In this document: positions 1 to 8,487 of the stretch, piece after piece
Layout: each line of letters starts with the position of its first letter
Position numbering within the stretch: the first letter of the stretch is position 1
Assembly (NCBI RefSeq): GCF_001895145.1
Contig: NZ_BDIR01000001.1
Coordinates: 1-64,000 of the forward strand
Origin: Arcobacter sp. LA11
GTDB lineage: Bacteria > Campylobacterota > Campylobacteria > Campylobacterales > Arcobacteraceae
Direction of reading: 5' to 3'
DNA length: 64,000 nt
Translations under genes and position numbers: made by a program
The notes under the pieces: model-generated
Database searches by the model: none
What the model saw: only the letters and a program-made list of their open reading frames with translations
What the model was told of the DNA's origin: nothing

Positions 1-911
1 AAATAAGTCAAGAAAGACTAACGCATTTAAAACAGTTAGAGGCAGAATCAATTCATATTATGAGAGAAGTAATAGCAGAGTTTCAAAACCCAGCTATGCT
101 TTACTCAGTAGGAAAAGATTCTTCAGTAATGCTTCACGTTTTACAAAAAGCTTTCTATCCAGCACCTCCTCCTTTACCACTTGTACATGTTGATACAACG
201 TGGAAGTTTAAAGAGATGATTGAATTTAGAGACAGACGTGCAAAAGAAGTTGGAATGGAACTATTAGTTTATTCTAATCCAAAAGGTGCAGAAATGGATA
301 TATCTCCATTTACACATGGTTCAGCAGTTCATACAGATATTATGAAAACTGAAGGTCTAAAAAATATGCTTAATATTCAAAAATTTGATGCAGTTTTTGG
401 TGGGGCAAGAAGAGATGAAGAGAAATCTAGAGCAAAAGAGAGAATCTACTCTTTTAGAGATGAAAATCATAGATGGGATCCAAAAAACCAAAGACCAGAA
501 CTTTGGAATACTTATAACGGTAGACACACAAAAGGTGAGTCTATTAGAGTTTTTCCTCTATCAAACTGGACAGAACTTGATATTTGGCAATATATCTATT
601 TAGAGCAAATACCTATTCCTGATCTTTATTTCTCTCAAGAAAGAGAAGTAGTTGAATACATGGGTACAAAAATCATGGTTGATGATGAAAGAATGCCAGA
701 AGAGCTTAGAAAGACTGCTAAAAAAGAGAAAGTTAGATTTAGAACATTAGGATGTTATCCATTAACTGGTGCTGTAAATTCAGAAGCAGCAACATTACCT
801 GAGATTATTCAGGAAATGTTAATTAGTACAACTAGTGAAAGACAAGGAAGATTAATAGATAGTGATGGTGAAGCATCAATGGAGAAAAAGAAACAAGAAG
901 GGTATTTCTAA
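1..911 (+). CDS. cysD: Sulfate adenylyltransferase small subunit (5' end missing)
   Basis: With CysN, CysD adenylates sulfate with ATP to APS, the entry step of assimilatory sulfate reduction in the cytoplasm. The frame is open from base 3, and the residues before the first in-window Met (base 60) read like the usual CysD N-terminus ([14 protein letters not shown]), so the true start lies left of the window. A PP-loop-type motif (YSVGKDSS) follows, then the long conserved blocks [30 protein letters not shown] and [17 protein letters not shown]. The C-terminus ends in the family-typical KKKQEGYF. The cysN start codon follows the stop with one base between them, so the two are co-transcribed. 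Family assignment is secure; only the first few residues are unseen. Confidence 0.97.
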   Translation, partial: ISQERLTHLKQLEAESIHIMREVIAEFQNPAMLYSVGKDSSVMLHVLQKAFYPAPPPLPLVHVDTTWKFKEMIEFRDRRAKEVGMELLVYSNPKGAEMDISPFTHGSAVHTDIMKTEGLKNMLNIQKFDAVFGGARRDEEKSRAKERIYSFRDENHRWDPKNQRPELWNTYNGRHTKGESIRVFPLSNWTELDIWQYIYLEQIPIPDLYFSQEREVVEYMGTKIMVDDERMPEELRKTAKKEKVRFRTLGCYPLTGAVNSEAATLPEIIQEMLISTTSERQGRLIDSDGEASMEKKKQEGYF

Positions 912-912
912 G

Positions 913-2379
913 ATGGCACATCAATCAGATTTAATAGCAGAAAATATTGAACAATATTTAAAAGAACATGAAAATAAAGAGATATTAAGATTTATAACAT
1001 GTGGTTCAGTTGATGATGGTAAAAGTACTCTTATTGGAAGATTGCTTTATGATTCTAAAATGATTTTTGAAGACCAGTTAGCAAGTATAGAAAAAGATTC
1101 TAAAAAAAGTGGAACTACTGGTGATAAAATTGACTTAGCACTTTTAGTAGATGGACTAGCTAGTGAGAGAGAACAAGGTATTACTATTGATGTTGCTTAT
1201 AGATTCTTTTCAACTGAAAAAAGAAAATTTATTATTGCAGATACTCCTGGGCATGAACAATATACAAGAAATATGGCGACAGGTGCTAGTACAGCAGACT
1301 TAGCAATTATTTTAATAGATGCAAGACAAGGTGTTTTAACACAAACAAAAAGACACTCTTATATAGCTTCACTTCTTGGAATTAAGAATTTAATTGTTGC
1401 AATTAATAAAATGGACTTAGTTGATTTTTCACAAGATAGATTTGAAGAGATAAAAAAAGGTTATCAAGAGATTATTCCTAATCTTCCACATAATGAAGAT
1501 ATCAATTTTGAATATATACCAATCTCTGCTTTAGATGGAGATAATATTATTTCAAATTCACCAAAATGTTCTTGGTATGAAGGTCTTCCATTAATGCAAC
1601 TATTGGATAGTCTTCCAATACATGTAGATGAAAATGACGACTTTAGATTACCAGTTCAATATGTATCTAGACCTCATCTAAATTTTAGAGGGTTCTCAGG
1701 AACTATTGCAAGTGGTTCAATATCAGTAGGAGATGAAATTACAGTTTTACCTTCTAGAAAAACATCAGTTGTAAAATCAATTGTTTCAAATGATATAAAA
1801 GATTTAAGACCAATTGGAAAAGATGAAACAGTAGAGACAATAGAAACAGCATTTGCTCCAATGGCTACAACTATTACATTAAAAGATGAAATAGATATCT
1901 CAAGAGGAGATATGATTGTAAAATCAAGTTCTATTCCTCAAGTTTCAAATAAACTAAGCGTTATGGTCGTTTGGATGGATGAAAAGCCTTTAGAATTAAA
2001 TGGTAATTATATTATTAAAAGAGCTTCATCTGTTATAAATGGTTCATTTAAATCTATAGAGTATAAAAAAGATATTAATACTTTTGATGAAATAAAAGCA
2101 AACCACTTAGAGTTAAATGATATTGCTCAATGTACTTTATCTTTAGATAGACAAATTGCAGTTGATCCATATAATGAAAACAGACATACAGGAAGTTTTA
2201 TTATCATCGATAGATATACAAATACAACAGTAGGTGCAGGTATGATTGTATCTTCAGTTGCAAATGAATCTATAAATGAAGAGGAAAAAATAAGAGAATA
2301 TACAAAAGCAGAAATTGAGCTGAATTCGTATATTAGAAAAAATTTCCCTGAGTGGGAATGTAAAGAAATTTTAGGATAA
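913..2379 (+). CDS. cysN: Sulfate adenylyltransferase large GTPase subunit
   Basis: CysN is the GTP-hydrolysing subunit that drives APS formation by CysD. The start at 913 was chosen because it follows the cysD stop directly and gives the expected N-terminus; the frame extends upstream to 862 but only inside cysD. EF-Tu-type GTPase motifs are visible: GSVDDGKST (residues 31-39), DTPGHEQ and NKMD, followed by the beta-barrel domains. At 488 residues the protein ends after the EF-Tu-like domains, so there is no fused APS kinase (CysC). This fits a route in which APS is reduced directly. Downstream, a short GTCCC/GGGAC hairpin with a T-rich tail (2387-2410) precedes the sulfite reductase gene and may attenuate it. 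Confidence 0.97.
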   Translation: MAHQSDLIAENIEQYLKEHENKEILRFITCGSVDDGKSTLIGRLLYDSKMIFEDQLASIEKDSKKSGTTGDKIDLALLVDGLASEREQGITIDVAYRFFSTEKRKFIIADTPGHEQYTRNMATGASTADLAIILIDARQGVLTQTKRHSYIASLLGIKNLIVAINKMDLVDFSQDRFEEIKKGYQEIIPNLPHNEDINFEYIPISALDGDNIISNSPKCSWYEGLPLMQLLDSLPIHVDENDDFRLPVQYVSRPHLNFRGFSGTIASGSISVGDEITVLPSRKTSVVKSIVSNDIKDLRPIGKDETVETIETAFAPMATTITLKDEIDISRGDMIVKSSSIPQVSNKLSVMVVWMDEKPLELNGNYIIKRASSVINGSFKSIEYKKDINTFDEIKANHLELNDIAQCTLSLDRQIAVDPYNENRHTGSFIIIDRYTNTTVGAGMIVSSVANESINEEEKIREYTKAEIELNSYIRKNFPEWECKEILG

Positions 2380-2424
2380 ATATTTAGTCCCTTAAAAAAT
2401 GGGACATTTTTCAAGGATAAAATA

Positions 2425-3981
2425 ATGGCTAAAGAAACTAAAGCCCAAAGAGTAGAAAGAATAAAGGTAGAAAAAGATGGTCTTGATGTACTTCAAGACA
2501 TCTATCTTTATGCCGTAACAGGGGAAGAAGTTCATCCAGAAGATATAGATAGACTGAAATGGTATGGGCTTTATACACAAAATAGAAATCTTCAAGATGA
2601 AAATGACCCTACTTTATATTTCATGCTTAGAGTAAAACTTGAAGGTGGATTATTAACACTTCCTCAATTAAAAGTAGTAGCCCAAATTTCTGAAAAATAT
2701 GCAAGAGGAACTGCTGATTTTACTACTAGACAAGACATCCAATTTCACTATATCAGAGTTATAGACTTACCAGAGGTTTTTAGACTTCTTGACACTGTAG
2801 GATTATGTACAATCTTTGCAGCAGGTGATGTTCCAAGGAATGTAATTTCATGTCCTGTAAATGGTGTTGACCATGATGAAATTGCAGATGTTAGAGATAT
2901 TGTAGAAAAGTTAAATGCCTTATTTAAAGGAAATAGAAACTTCTCTAACCTTCCAAGAAAATATAAAGTTGGAGTAAATGGTTGTTCTAAAAACTGTACA
3001 AACCATGAAATCCAAGATTTAAGTTTTAATGCAGTTAAACAATCAAATGGAAAGATTCAATACGCGGTTAGTGTAGGTGGTGGATTAGCTTCAAATAAAA
3101 GAATTGCAACTCATATTGGATATGTAACACCTTCACAAGTAGTACCTTTAACTAGAGCTATTACAAAAATCTATAGAGACCATGGACTTAGAGAAAAAAG
3201 AAATAAAGCTAGACTTGGACATTTAGTTGATTTTTGGGGTATTGACAAGTTTATTGAAGTAGTACATTCATCTATTACTTTTAAAATGAAAGAAGCAAAT
3301 GAATTAGAGTATACAAATTCAAAACAAAGAGACCATTTTGGTATTCATGAGAGTAAAGAAAAAGGTAAAAGTTTTATCGGATGTTCTTTAAACTCGGGAC
3401 ATATTGGAGTAGATGGATTAAACAACTTAATCACTCTTTTTGAAAAATACGATACTACAAGTTTAAAAACAACTGTAACTCAAAATATCATAATAATTGA
3501 TGCTCCAACAAAAGATAGTGAAGCCTTTACAAAAGATTTAGAAGAAGTAAATATTTTACCATTTCCTTCAAATTTTAGAGCCAAAACTCAAGCCTGTACT
3601 GGATTAGATTTTTGTAAATTTGCTATTTCTGAAACAAAAGGTGTATCTAAAAGACTTGTTGAACATCTTGAAGACAAGTTTCCAGATTTTAAAGAAAGAG
3701 TTTCAATATCTGTAAATGGTTGTCCAAATTCATGTGCGCATCCACATATTGTAGACTTGGGACTTATGGGTACTAAAGTTAAAAAAGATGGAGCATCTGT
3801 TGTAGGATATGAACTATTAGTTAATGGTTTTTTAGAAGGTGAAAAATCACAATTTGCCCAAAAAACTGGAATTAAATTTGCAGTTGAAGATGTAAATGAA
3901 ACAATTGAAAATATAATTAATGAATATCTTAATTCAAAATCTAAATCATTTCAAGATTTTTTATTAACAAAAGTTGCTTAA
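2425..3981 (+). CDS. Single-subunit sirohaem sulfite/nitrite reductase
   Basis: Predicted to reduce sulfite to sulfide (or nitrite to ammonia) by six electrons, using sirohaem bridged to a 4Fe-4S cluster. The 518-residue protein has the two-fold repeated ferrite-reductase layout. The cluster ligands are visible as Cys391-x5-Cys397 and Cys433-x3-Cys437 (NGCPNSC), and the first half has the related NGCSKNC (Cys187, Cys191). Its position 45 bp after cysDN argues for assimilatory sulfite reduction rather than nitrite assimilation. No CysJ-type flavoprotein is adjacent, so ferredoxin is the likely electron donor; that is inference. The start has a usable AAGGA upstream. A long hairpin follows the stop. 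Confidence 0.88.
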   Translation: MAKETKAQRVERIKVEKDGLDVLQDIYLYAVTGEEVHPEDIDRLKWYGLYTQNRNLQDENDPTLYFMLRVKLEGGLLTLPQLKVVAQISEKYARGTADFTTRQDIQFHYIRVIDLPEVFRLLDTVGLCTIFAAGDVPRNVISCPVNGVDHDEIADVRDIVEKLNALFKGNRNFSNLPRKYKVGVNGCSKNCTNHEIQDLSFNAVKQSNGKIQYAVSVGGGLASNKRIATHIGYVTPSQVVPLTRAITKIYRDHGLREKRNKARLGHLVDFWGIDKFIEVVHSSITFKMKEANELEYTNSKQRDHFGIHESKEKGKSFIGCSLNSGHIGVDGLNNLITLFEKYDTTSLKTTVTQNIIIIDAPTKDSEAFTKDLEEVNILPFPSNFRAKTQACTGLDFCKFAISETKGVSKRLVEHLEDKFPDFKERVSISVNGCPNSCAHPHIVDLGLMGTKVKKDGASVVGYELLVNGFLEGEKSQFAQKTGIKFAVEDVNETIENIINEYLNSKSKSFQDFLLTKVA

Positions 3982-4007
3982 GAAGAAGAGTTTCACCTCT
4001 TCTTCTT
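3980..4007 (+). terminator. Hairpin after sulfite reductase gene
   Basis: An 11-bp perfect stem (AAGAAGAAGAG pairing with CTCTTCTTCTT) with a 6-base loop starts inside the stop codon region of the sulfite reductase gene. There is no long T run after it, so it may act as a weak terminator or an mRNA 3'-end stabiliser. Confidence 0.55.
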
Positions 4008-4052
4008 GAATAATTAATAAAACATATAATTAAAATAAGCTAATATTATAAA

Positions 4053-5354
4053 ATGAAAAAAGACATATTTAGACCATTTTTTAACAAAAATACAAATACC
4101 TTAGATTTTATTAGATATAACACTATTGGAAAGAGTAAAAAAGAGTATTTTGATTATACTGCTTCAGGATTAGGCTTTAGACAAATAGAAAATAGATTAA
4201 GAGATGTATTAGAAACATATGCAAATACACACTCTAAAGAATCAGCTAACGCAGATATAACTAATTCTTACTACGATGAAGCAATAGAAAGCCTTTACCA
4301 ATCACTTGATTTATGTGATAAGTTCTCAATAATCCCTACTGGATGTGGAGCAACAGCTGCAATTAAAAAATTCCAAGAAATTATGGGTCTTTATATACCA
4401 CCTGCAACTAAAAAAAGATATAACATATCTGTGCCAAAAGAAGATATGCCACTAGTTATTGTAGGACCTTATGAACATCACTCAAATGAAGTAAGTTATA
4501 GAGAAGCTTTTTGTGAAATAAAAAGAATATCATTAAAAGATGATGGTCTAGTAAATATAGAAGAACTGGAAGAAGTATTAAAAGAAAATGCCCATAGAGA
4601 AATCATTGGAAGCTTTTGTATCGCATCAAATGTAACAGGAATCATCACATGTTACAAAGAAATATCAGATATTTTACGAAAATATGGAGCAAAAGTATGT
4701 TTTGATGCAGCTGCAAGTTCACCATATATGAATATAGAGTGTAAATATTATGATGCACTTTTTGTTTCTCCTCATAAACTACTTGGAGGTCCAGGTTCTT
4801 GTGGATTACTAATAATTAAAAATGATTTAGTAGATACTGACATTTCACCTACTTTTGCAGGTGGAGGAACAGTTGTTTACGTAAATAATGAAGTTCAAGA
4901 ATATGACAAAAATATTATTGCGAGAGAAACAGCAGGAACACCTGGTATTTTACAACTCATCCGTGCAGCACTTGCTTATCAACTAAGAAATGAAATAGGT
5001 TTTGAATTTATAAAAAAACAAAAAGATGAACTCTTAAAATATTTTTTAAATGAGCTTAATACTTTAAAAGATATAACTATTTATGGAAATCAAACCTCTC
5101 ATAATATAGGTATTGTTTCTTTTAATATTGGAGAACTCAATCCATATGATATATGTGAAAACCTATCTAAAAATGGTGGAATACAAACACGTGCAGGTTG
5201 TTCATGTGCAGGGCCATATGGACATGATTTATTGGGAATAGAAGACAAAGAATCTTTTGAAGATAAACCAGGATGGTTACGTATTTCTATTCATTATTCT
5301 CAAACTATTGAAGATATAAATAATTTACTTAAAGCTTTAAAAAAATCTATCTAA
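4053..5354 (+). CDS. Class V aminotransferase, cysteine-desulfurase-like
   Basis: A PLP enzyme of the NifS/SufS/Csd fold. The PLP lysine is in SPHKLLGGPGS (Lys242), and a probable catalytic cysteine lies in RAGCSCAGPYG (Cys383, with Cys385 next to it). The family removes sulfur or selenium from cysteine or selenocysteine, or performs related beta-eliminations. The 433-residue length and the extended N-terminal region resemble the long class V branch more than housekeeping IscS. The sulfate-assimilation genes upstream suggest a sulfur-handling role, but the hairpin between them suggests a separate transcript. The substrate cannot be settled from sequence. Confidence 0.8.
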   Translation: MKKDIFRPFFNKNTNTLDFIRYNTIGKSKKEYFDYTASGLGFRQIENRLRDVLETYANTHSKESANADITNSYYDEAIESLYQSLDLCDKFSIIPTGCGATAAIKKFQEIMGLYIPPATKKRYNISVPKEDMPLVIVGPYEHHSNEVSYREAFCEIKRISLKDDGLVNIEELEEVLKENAHREIIGSFCIASNVTGIITCYKEISDILRKYGAKVCFDAAASSPYMNIECKYYDALFVSPHKLLGGPGSCGLLIIKNDLVDTDISPTFAGGGTVVYVNNEVQEYDKNIIARETAGTPGILQLIRAALAYQLRNEIGFEFIKKQKDELLKYFLNELNTLKDITIYGNQTSHNIGIVSFNIGELNPYDICENLSKNGGIQTRAGCSCAGPYGHDLLGIEDKESFEDKPGWLRISIHYSQTIEDINNLLKALKKSI

Positions 5355-5408
5355 ATAATTAAAGTTTTTTATTAATTATTCGTTAAAAATAGTTTTGTAT
5401 AATCCCCA

Positions 5409-6524
5409 ATGAGATTTTTAATATTTGCAACAATTTTTTTTACCGTTATGACTTTACTTACACTTCTTATTTCAAGAAGGTTTGTAAGAAAACTACACTT
5501 TTCTAAAAGAACAAAGCTTTTTATAAATATATTTTTAGCTATAAATCTTTTAGGTGTAGCAGGATATATGTTTGTACGATATAATCCAACTATTCCTAAC
5601 TGGGCTTACTTTTTATTATCAATACCAATAGGTGTAATTTTTGTACTTTTTGTAGCCACAATATTTTATGAGCTCTCTTCAAGAATTTTAAATGTTATTC
5701 CTATTAATGAAAAACGAAGAACTTTTTTCAAAAAAACTCTAGATATAAGCTCAATCGCTGTTGCAGGTTCAATTAATGCAAAAGCTATGTACAATGCAAG
5801 ACATATTGAGATTGAAGATGTAGATATAAAAATAAGAAACTTAAAACAATCATATAGTATAGTCCAACTAAGTGATATTCATATTGGAGGGCTTATTGAT
5901 AAAAACTTTATCTCTGATTTAGTAGATCAAGTTAATACTTTAAATCCGGATATTGTTGTTATTACAGGAGATATGGTTGATACTAAATTAGAGTACGCAA
6001 AAGAAGCCCTTGATGAACTAAAAAATCTAAAATCTAAATATGGTAACTATTTTATTGTAGGAAACCATGAATACTTTCACGGTGTTACCTCAATTATAGA
6101 TTATGTAAATACCTTAAACATCAAAACCCTTGAAAATGAAAATGTATATATTGGAGAAGAAGGAGAAGGTTTCTTCCTTGCTGGAGTATATGATGTTATG
6201 GGTTACCGTGTAGAAAGCTATAAACCTGATTTATACAAAGCTCTTATAGGAACAGATGAATATCCTATTGTACTCTTAGCTCACCAACCAAAATTTATAG
6301 AAGAAGTAAAAGATGTTGATTTAGTGCTTTCAGGACATACTCATGGAGGACAAATAGTACCATTTAACCTTTTAGTTAAACTTGCACAACCATATGTAAA
6401 AGGTCTACATCAACATGATGAAAACACTCAAATATATATAAACAAAGGAACAGGATTTTGGGGACCACCTATGAGACTAGGTGCAAGTTCTGAGATTACT
6501 AATATAACTCTTACTCCTATGTGA
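5409..6524 (+). CDS. Membrane-anchored metallophosphoesterase (YkuE/YaeI-like)
   Basis: A calcineurin-like phosphoesterase with a membrane-anchoring N-terminal half. Hydrophobic segments are seen at roughly residues 1-22, 38-58 and 66-92. The binuclear metal site motifs follow in order: LSDIHIGG (about residue 155), GDMVD, GNHEYFHG, LAHQP and SGHTHGGQIVP. YkuE/YaeI-type relatives act on lipid-linked or nucleotide phosphates at the membrane; the substrate here is unknown. The final codon overlaps a TGTGA-N6-TCACA palindrome that belongs to the control region of the next gene. Confidence 0.85.
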   Translation: MRFLIFATIFFTVMTLLTLLISRRFVRKLHFSKRTKLFINIFLAINLLGVAGYMFVRYNPTIPNWAYFLLSIPIGVIFVLFVATIFYELSSRILNVIPINEKRRTFFKKTLDISSIAVAGSINAKAMYNARHIEIEDVDIKIRNLKQSYSIVQLSDIHIGGLIDKNFISDLVDQVNTLNPDIVVITGDMVDTKLEYAKEALDELKNLKSKYGNYFIVGNHEYFHGVTSIIDYVNTLNIKTLENENVYIGEEGEGFFLAGVYDVMGYRVESYKPDLYKALIGTDEYPIVLLAHQPKFIEEVKDVDLVLSGHTHGGQIVPFNLLVKLAQPYVKGLHQHDENTQIYINKGTGFWGPPMRLGASSEITNITLTPM

Positions 6525-6560
6525 TTCCAATCACATTAATTTTTTTATCCTTCTGATAAT
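6519..6560 (+). promoter_or_regulatory. Crp-type palindrome and -10 upstream of DUF4242-like gene
   Basis: TGTGA (6520-6524), six bases, then TCACA (6531-6535), flanked by A and T that extend the symmetry. The left half overlaps the stop codon of the phosphoesterase gene. GATAAT at 6555-6560 is a candidate -10, starting 27.5 bp from the palindrome centre. That is close to, but not identical with, the 29.5 bp seen at the other two palindromes of this island. The gene starts at 6604. Confidence 0.7.
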
Positions 6561-6603
6561 CTCTTTATGATGTTTTCATCGAAACAAAATAAAAGGATTA
6601 AGG

Positions 6604-6894
6604 ATGGGAAAAATGAAATTCTTTATGGATACACATGATTCAAGAACAGGTACCTTTCCAGAGGGAATAAAACAAAATGAATTAGATGAGTTTTATAAAG
6701 CATATGCAAAAGCATGTGAAGAAGAAGGCGTAATTTCTGTAAAAACTCATGTAGGAAACTCTGAAGGCAAAGCTTTCTGTTTTAATATGGCAGAGAGTGA
6801 AGAAGCAGTATTTAGAGTACACGAAAAAGTTGGTTTACCATATGATTCTATTGTTGAAATAGATTCAATATATCCACTTAAAGAAAGCAACTAA
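6604..6894 (+). CDS. Small DUF4242-like (nickel-binding-type) protein
   Basis: A 96-residue cytoplasmic protein with no signal or membrane segment. The pattern of a short helix-rich N-terminus, a central (V)ISVKTHV strand, KAFCFNMAESEEAVFRVHEKVGLPYDSIVEI and an acidic end resembles the DUF4242/SCO4226 ferredoxin-like family, some members of which bind nickel. I recognise this from pattern only. AAAAGGATTAAGG provides a strong ribosome site for the ATG at 6604; a second ATG lies three codons downstream. A Crp-type palindrome sits 76 bp upstream, linking the gene to the peroxidase and sulfide genes that carry the same site. Confidence 0.6.
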   Translation: MGKMKFFMDTHDSRTGTFPEGIKQNELDEFYKAYAKACEEEGVISVKTHVGNSEGKAFCFNMAESEEAVFRVHEKVGLPYDSIVEIDSIYPLKESN

Positions 6895-6899
6895 TAAAA

Positions 6900-6924
6900 A
6901 AGCAATCCTATTTTAGGATTGCTT
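6900..6924. terminator. Bidirectional terminator
   Basis: An 11-bp perfect stem (AAGCAATCCTA/TAGGATTGCTT) with a three-base loop lies between two convergent genes. It has A-rich sequence on the left and T-rich sequence on the right, so it can serve both the DUF4242-like gene and the peroxidase gene. Confidence 0.85.
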
Positions 6925-6927
6925 CTT

Positions 6928-8205
6928 CTAATTATTTATATACTCAACAATTTCACCATTTACAGACTCTAAAAATGCAACTATCTTTTTAATTTCATCA
7001 TCACTTATTTTAGTTCTATGTTGATGTTTTACCATAAGTTTTATAGCATCTTCTAACTCTTCTATTCCACCATTATGAAAATATGGATATGTACTTACTA
7101 CATTTCTAAGTAATGGCACTCTAAAAAATCTATCTGGGTCATCTTTTCCTAAAAAGTTCCCTTTATTTTCAAAAGGGAAAACAATATTTGCTAAAAGCTC
7201 TTTTTTAACACTGTTATTTTTCCCATTATGACATGAATTACAAGAAGTTGTTACTATCTTTTTATATGCTTTTTGTTTTGGGAATAGATGAAAAAAACCT
7301 TCACTTATTGCATCCAAATCTTCTTTTCCTAAACTCTTTTCTAAAAATGACACTAAAGATTTATCACTTTTAAAATCCATATCAAAATACTTTCTATTTT
7401 CTTCAAGCTTTGATAAAAAAGTATTGTATCTTTTCTTTAAATCTTTAACCTCTTCAATACTTTGCATACTCCAAATTCTATGATGAACTAAAGGAAATTT
7501 TCTAAGTTCTTGTCCTCCTAAAGCTATACCATTGTGACAACCTACACAACTTTTTGTTATAAAAAGATGTAAGCCTTCTTTCTCTTTTTTATTTAAAGCA
7601 TTTAAATCACCTTCAAGGAAGTTATCATATCGACCTCTTGTAAGTAAGGTCTTTTCATAAGTTGAAATCGCATTTGCAATTTTCTCAAAAGTAATCTTTT
7701 TATTTCCATAAGCTTTGAGAAATAACTCTTCATAAATTTTATTTTCTTCTATTCTTTGTACTGCAAGTTTTGGAGTAATAGACATCTCAAACTTTGCTTG
7801 TAAAGGACCTTTTGCTTGGTCCTGTAAATCTTTACTTCTTCCATTCCAAAAGTATTGTTTTGAAAATGCTGAGTTTAAAACTGTTGGGGTGTTTAGATGA
7901 AAGGGATTTTCTTGTTTTTTATGTCCCACAGCAGTAGATAATCCATCTGCACCACCTTTTTTAAAACTATGACAAGATGCACAGCTTATATCTTTTCCTA
8001 ATGATAAATTTTTATCAAAAAATAGCTTTTTACCCAAGGCAACTTTTGTATGGGAAAGATCTTCTTCTTTTATATTTAACTCTGTTCTTAATGACTTTAA
8101 GTCTTTTGGTACAGGTTTCAAACCATAATAAAGTGCACTTTGAAGTAACTTCTCATCTGCAAACAACGACCCTACTAACAGTATAATTAAAATTGAATAT
8201 TTCAT
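6928..8205 (-). CDS. Tri-haem di-haem-peroxidase-family cytochrome c
   Basis: An exported peroxidase of the CcpA/MauG family, expected to reduce hydrogen peroxide in the periplasm with electrons from the cytochrome c pool. An N-terminal signal peptide (about residues 1-16, ending SLFA) is followed by three CxxCH sites: Cys75-Cys78-His79, Cys220-Cys223-His224 and Cys322-Cys325-His326. The usual enzyme has two. The third lies in an insert of about 100 residues (about 240-345) before the conserved FRVPLLRNV and PYFHNGG C-terminal blocks. At 425 residues it is longer than typical family members (about 320-350). It has its own promoter with a Crp-type palindrome. Peroxidase activity itself is inferred; MauG-like oxidation is an alternative. 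Confidence 0.85.
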   Translation of the reverse strand: MKYSILIILLVGSLFADEKLLQSALYYGLKPVPKDLKSLRTELNIKEEDLSHTKVALGKKLFFDKNLSLGKDISCASCHSFKKGGADGLSTAVGHKKQENPFHLNTPTVLNSAFSKQYFWNGRSKDLQDQAKGPLQAKFEMSITPKLAVQRIEENKIYEELFLKAYGNKKITFEKIANAISTYEKTLLTRGRYDNFLEGDLNALNKKEKEGLHLFITKSCVGCHNGIALGGQELRKFPLVHHRIWSMQSIEEVKDLKKRYNTFLSKLEENRKYFDMDFKSDKSLVSFLEKSLGKEDLDAISEGFFHLFPKQKAYKKIVTTSCNSCHNGKNNSVKKELLANIVFPFENKGNFLGKDDPDRFFRVPLLRNVVSTYPYFHNGGIEELEDAIKLMVKHQHRTKISDDEIKKIVAFLESVNGEIVEYINN

Positions 8206-8226
8206 TTCTTCTCCTTTTTAAAAATA

Positions 8227-8272
8227 ATTCTAATATTTCAGAAAGTTTTTTTATGTGAGGAGAATCACATAA
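8227..8272 (-). promoter_or_regulatory. Class-II-type Crp-like promoter of the tri-haem peroxidase
   Basis: TGTGA (8254-8258), six bases, TCACA (8265-8269); the arms extend to an 8-bp perfect inverted repeat (8251-8258 with 8265-8272). On the minus strand a TAGAAT -10 box begins at 8232, exactly 29.5 bp from the palindrome centre. This puts the palindrome near -41.5, the classical class II activator position of Crp/Fnr proteins. The left arm includes the stop codon of the small ORF 8251-8463. Confidence 0.8.
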
Positions 8273-8463
8273 GAGCATAAAGCTCTTATATTATGAAGAT
8301 TTTTTTTTTCAATAAAATATAGGCTTAATCTAACAATAGGGATACATCCTATAAACAGTACAATATAATTTAAATTTATCACACCATATAATATAAATAA
8401 AAAAGAGAAAAAGAGTCTTAAAAATATTCCTCTTTTTGTTGGGTTACATTTTATAAGTTTCAT
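8251..8463 (-). CDS. Small two-helix membrane protein, DUF2892-like
   Basis: A 70-residue product with two hydrophobic stretches (about 13-30 and 31-48). The pattern, with KCNPTKRG at the start and a Cys near the end in IRALCSYVIL, resembles DUF2892 inner-membrane proteins often found with rhodanese or sulfide genes. The recognition is tentative. It follows the flavoprotein gene by 24 bp and would be the last gene of the 10149-8251 operon. The start has only a weak AGGG site. Its last codons overlap both a Crp-type palindrome and a small hairpin (8269-8289), which is unusual for a coding region, so a shorter or non-functional frame is possible. Confidence 0.5.
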   Translation of the reverse strand: MKLIKCNPTKRGIFLRLFFSFLFILYGVINLNYIVLFIGCIPIVRLSLYFIEKKNLHNIRALCSYVILLT

Positions 8464-8487
8464 ATAAATACCCTAAATATCTGAACT

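Noticed and set aside
2425-3981. Assimilatory nitrite reductase as the name for the sirohaem enzyme
   Set aside because: The fold cannot decide between nitrite and sulfite, but cysDN directly upstream makes sulfite the better substrate. I kept the double name.
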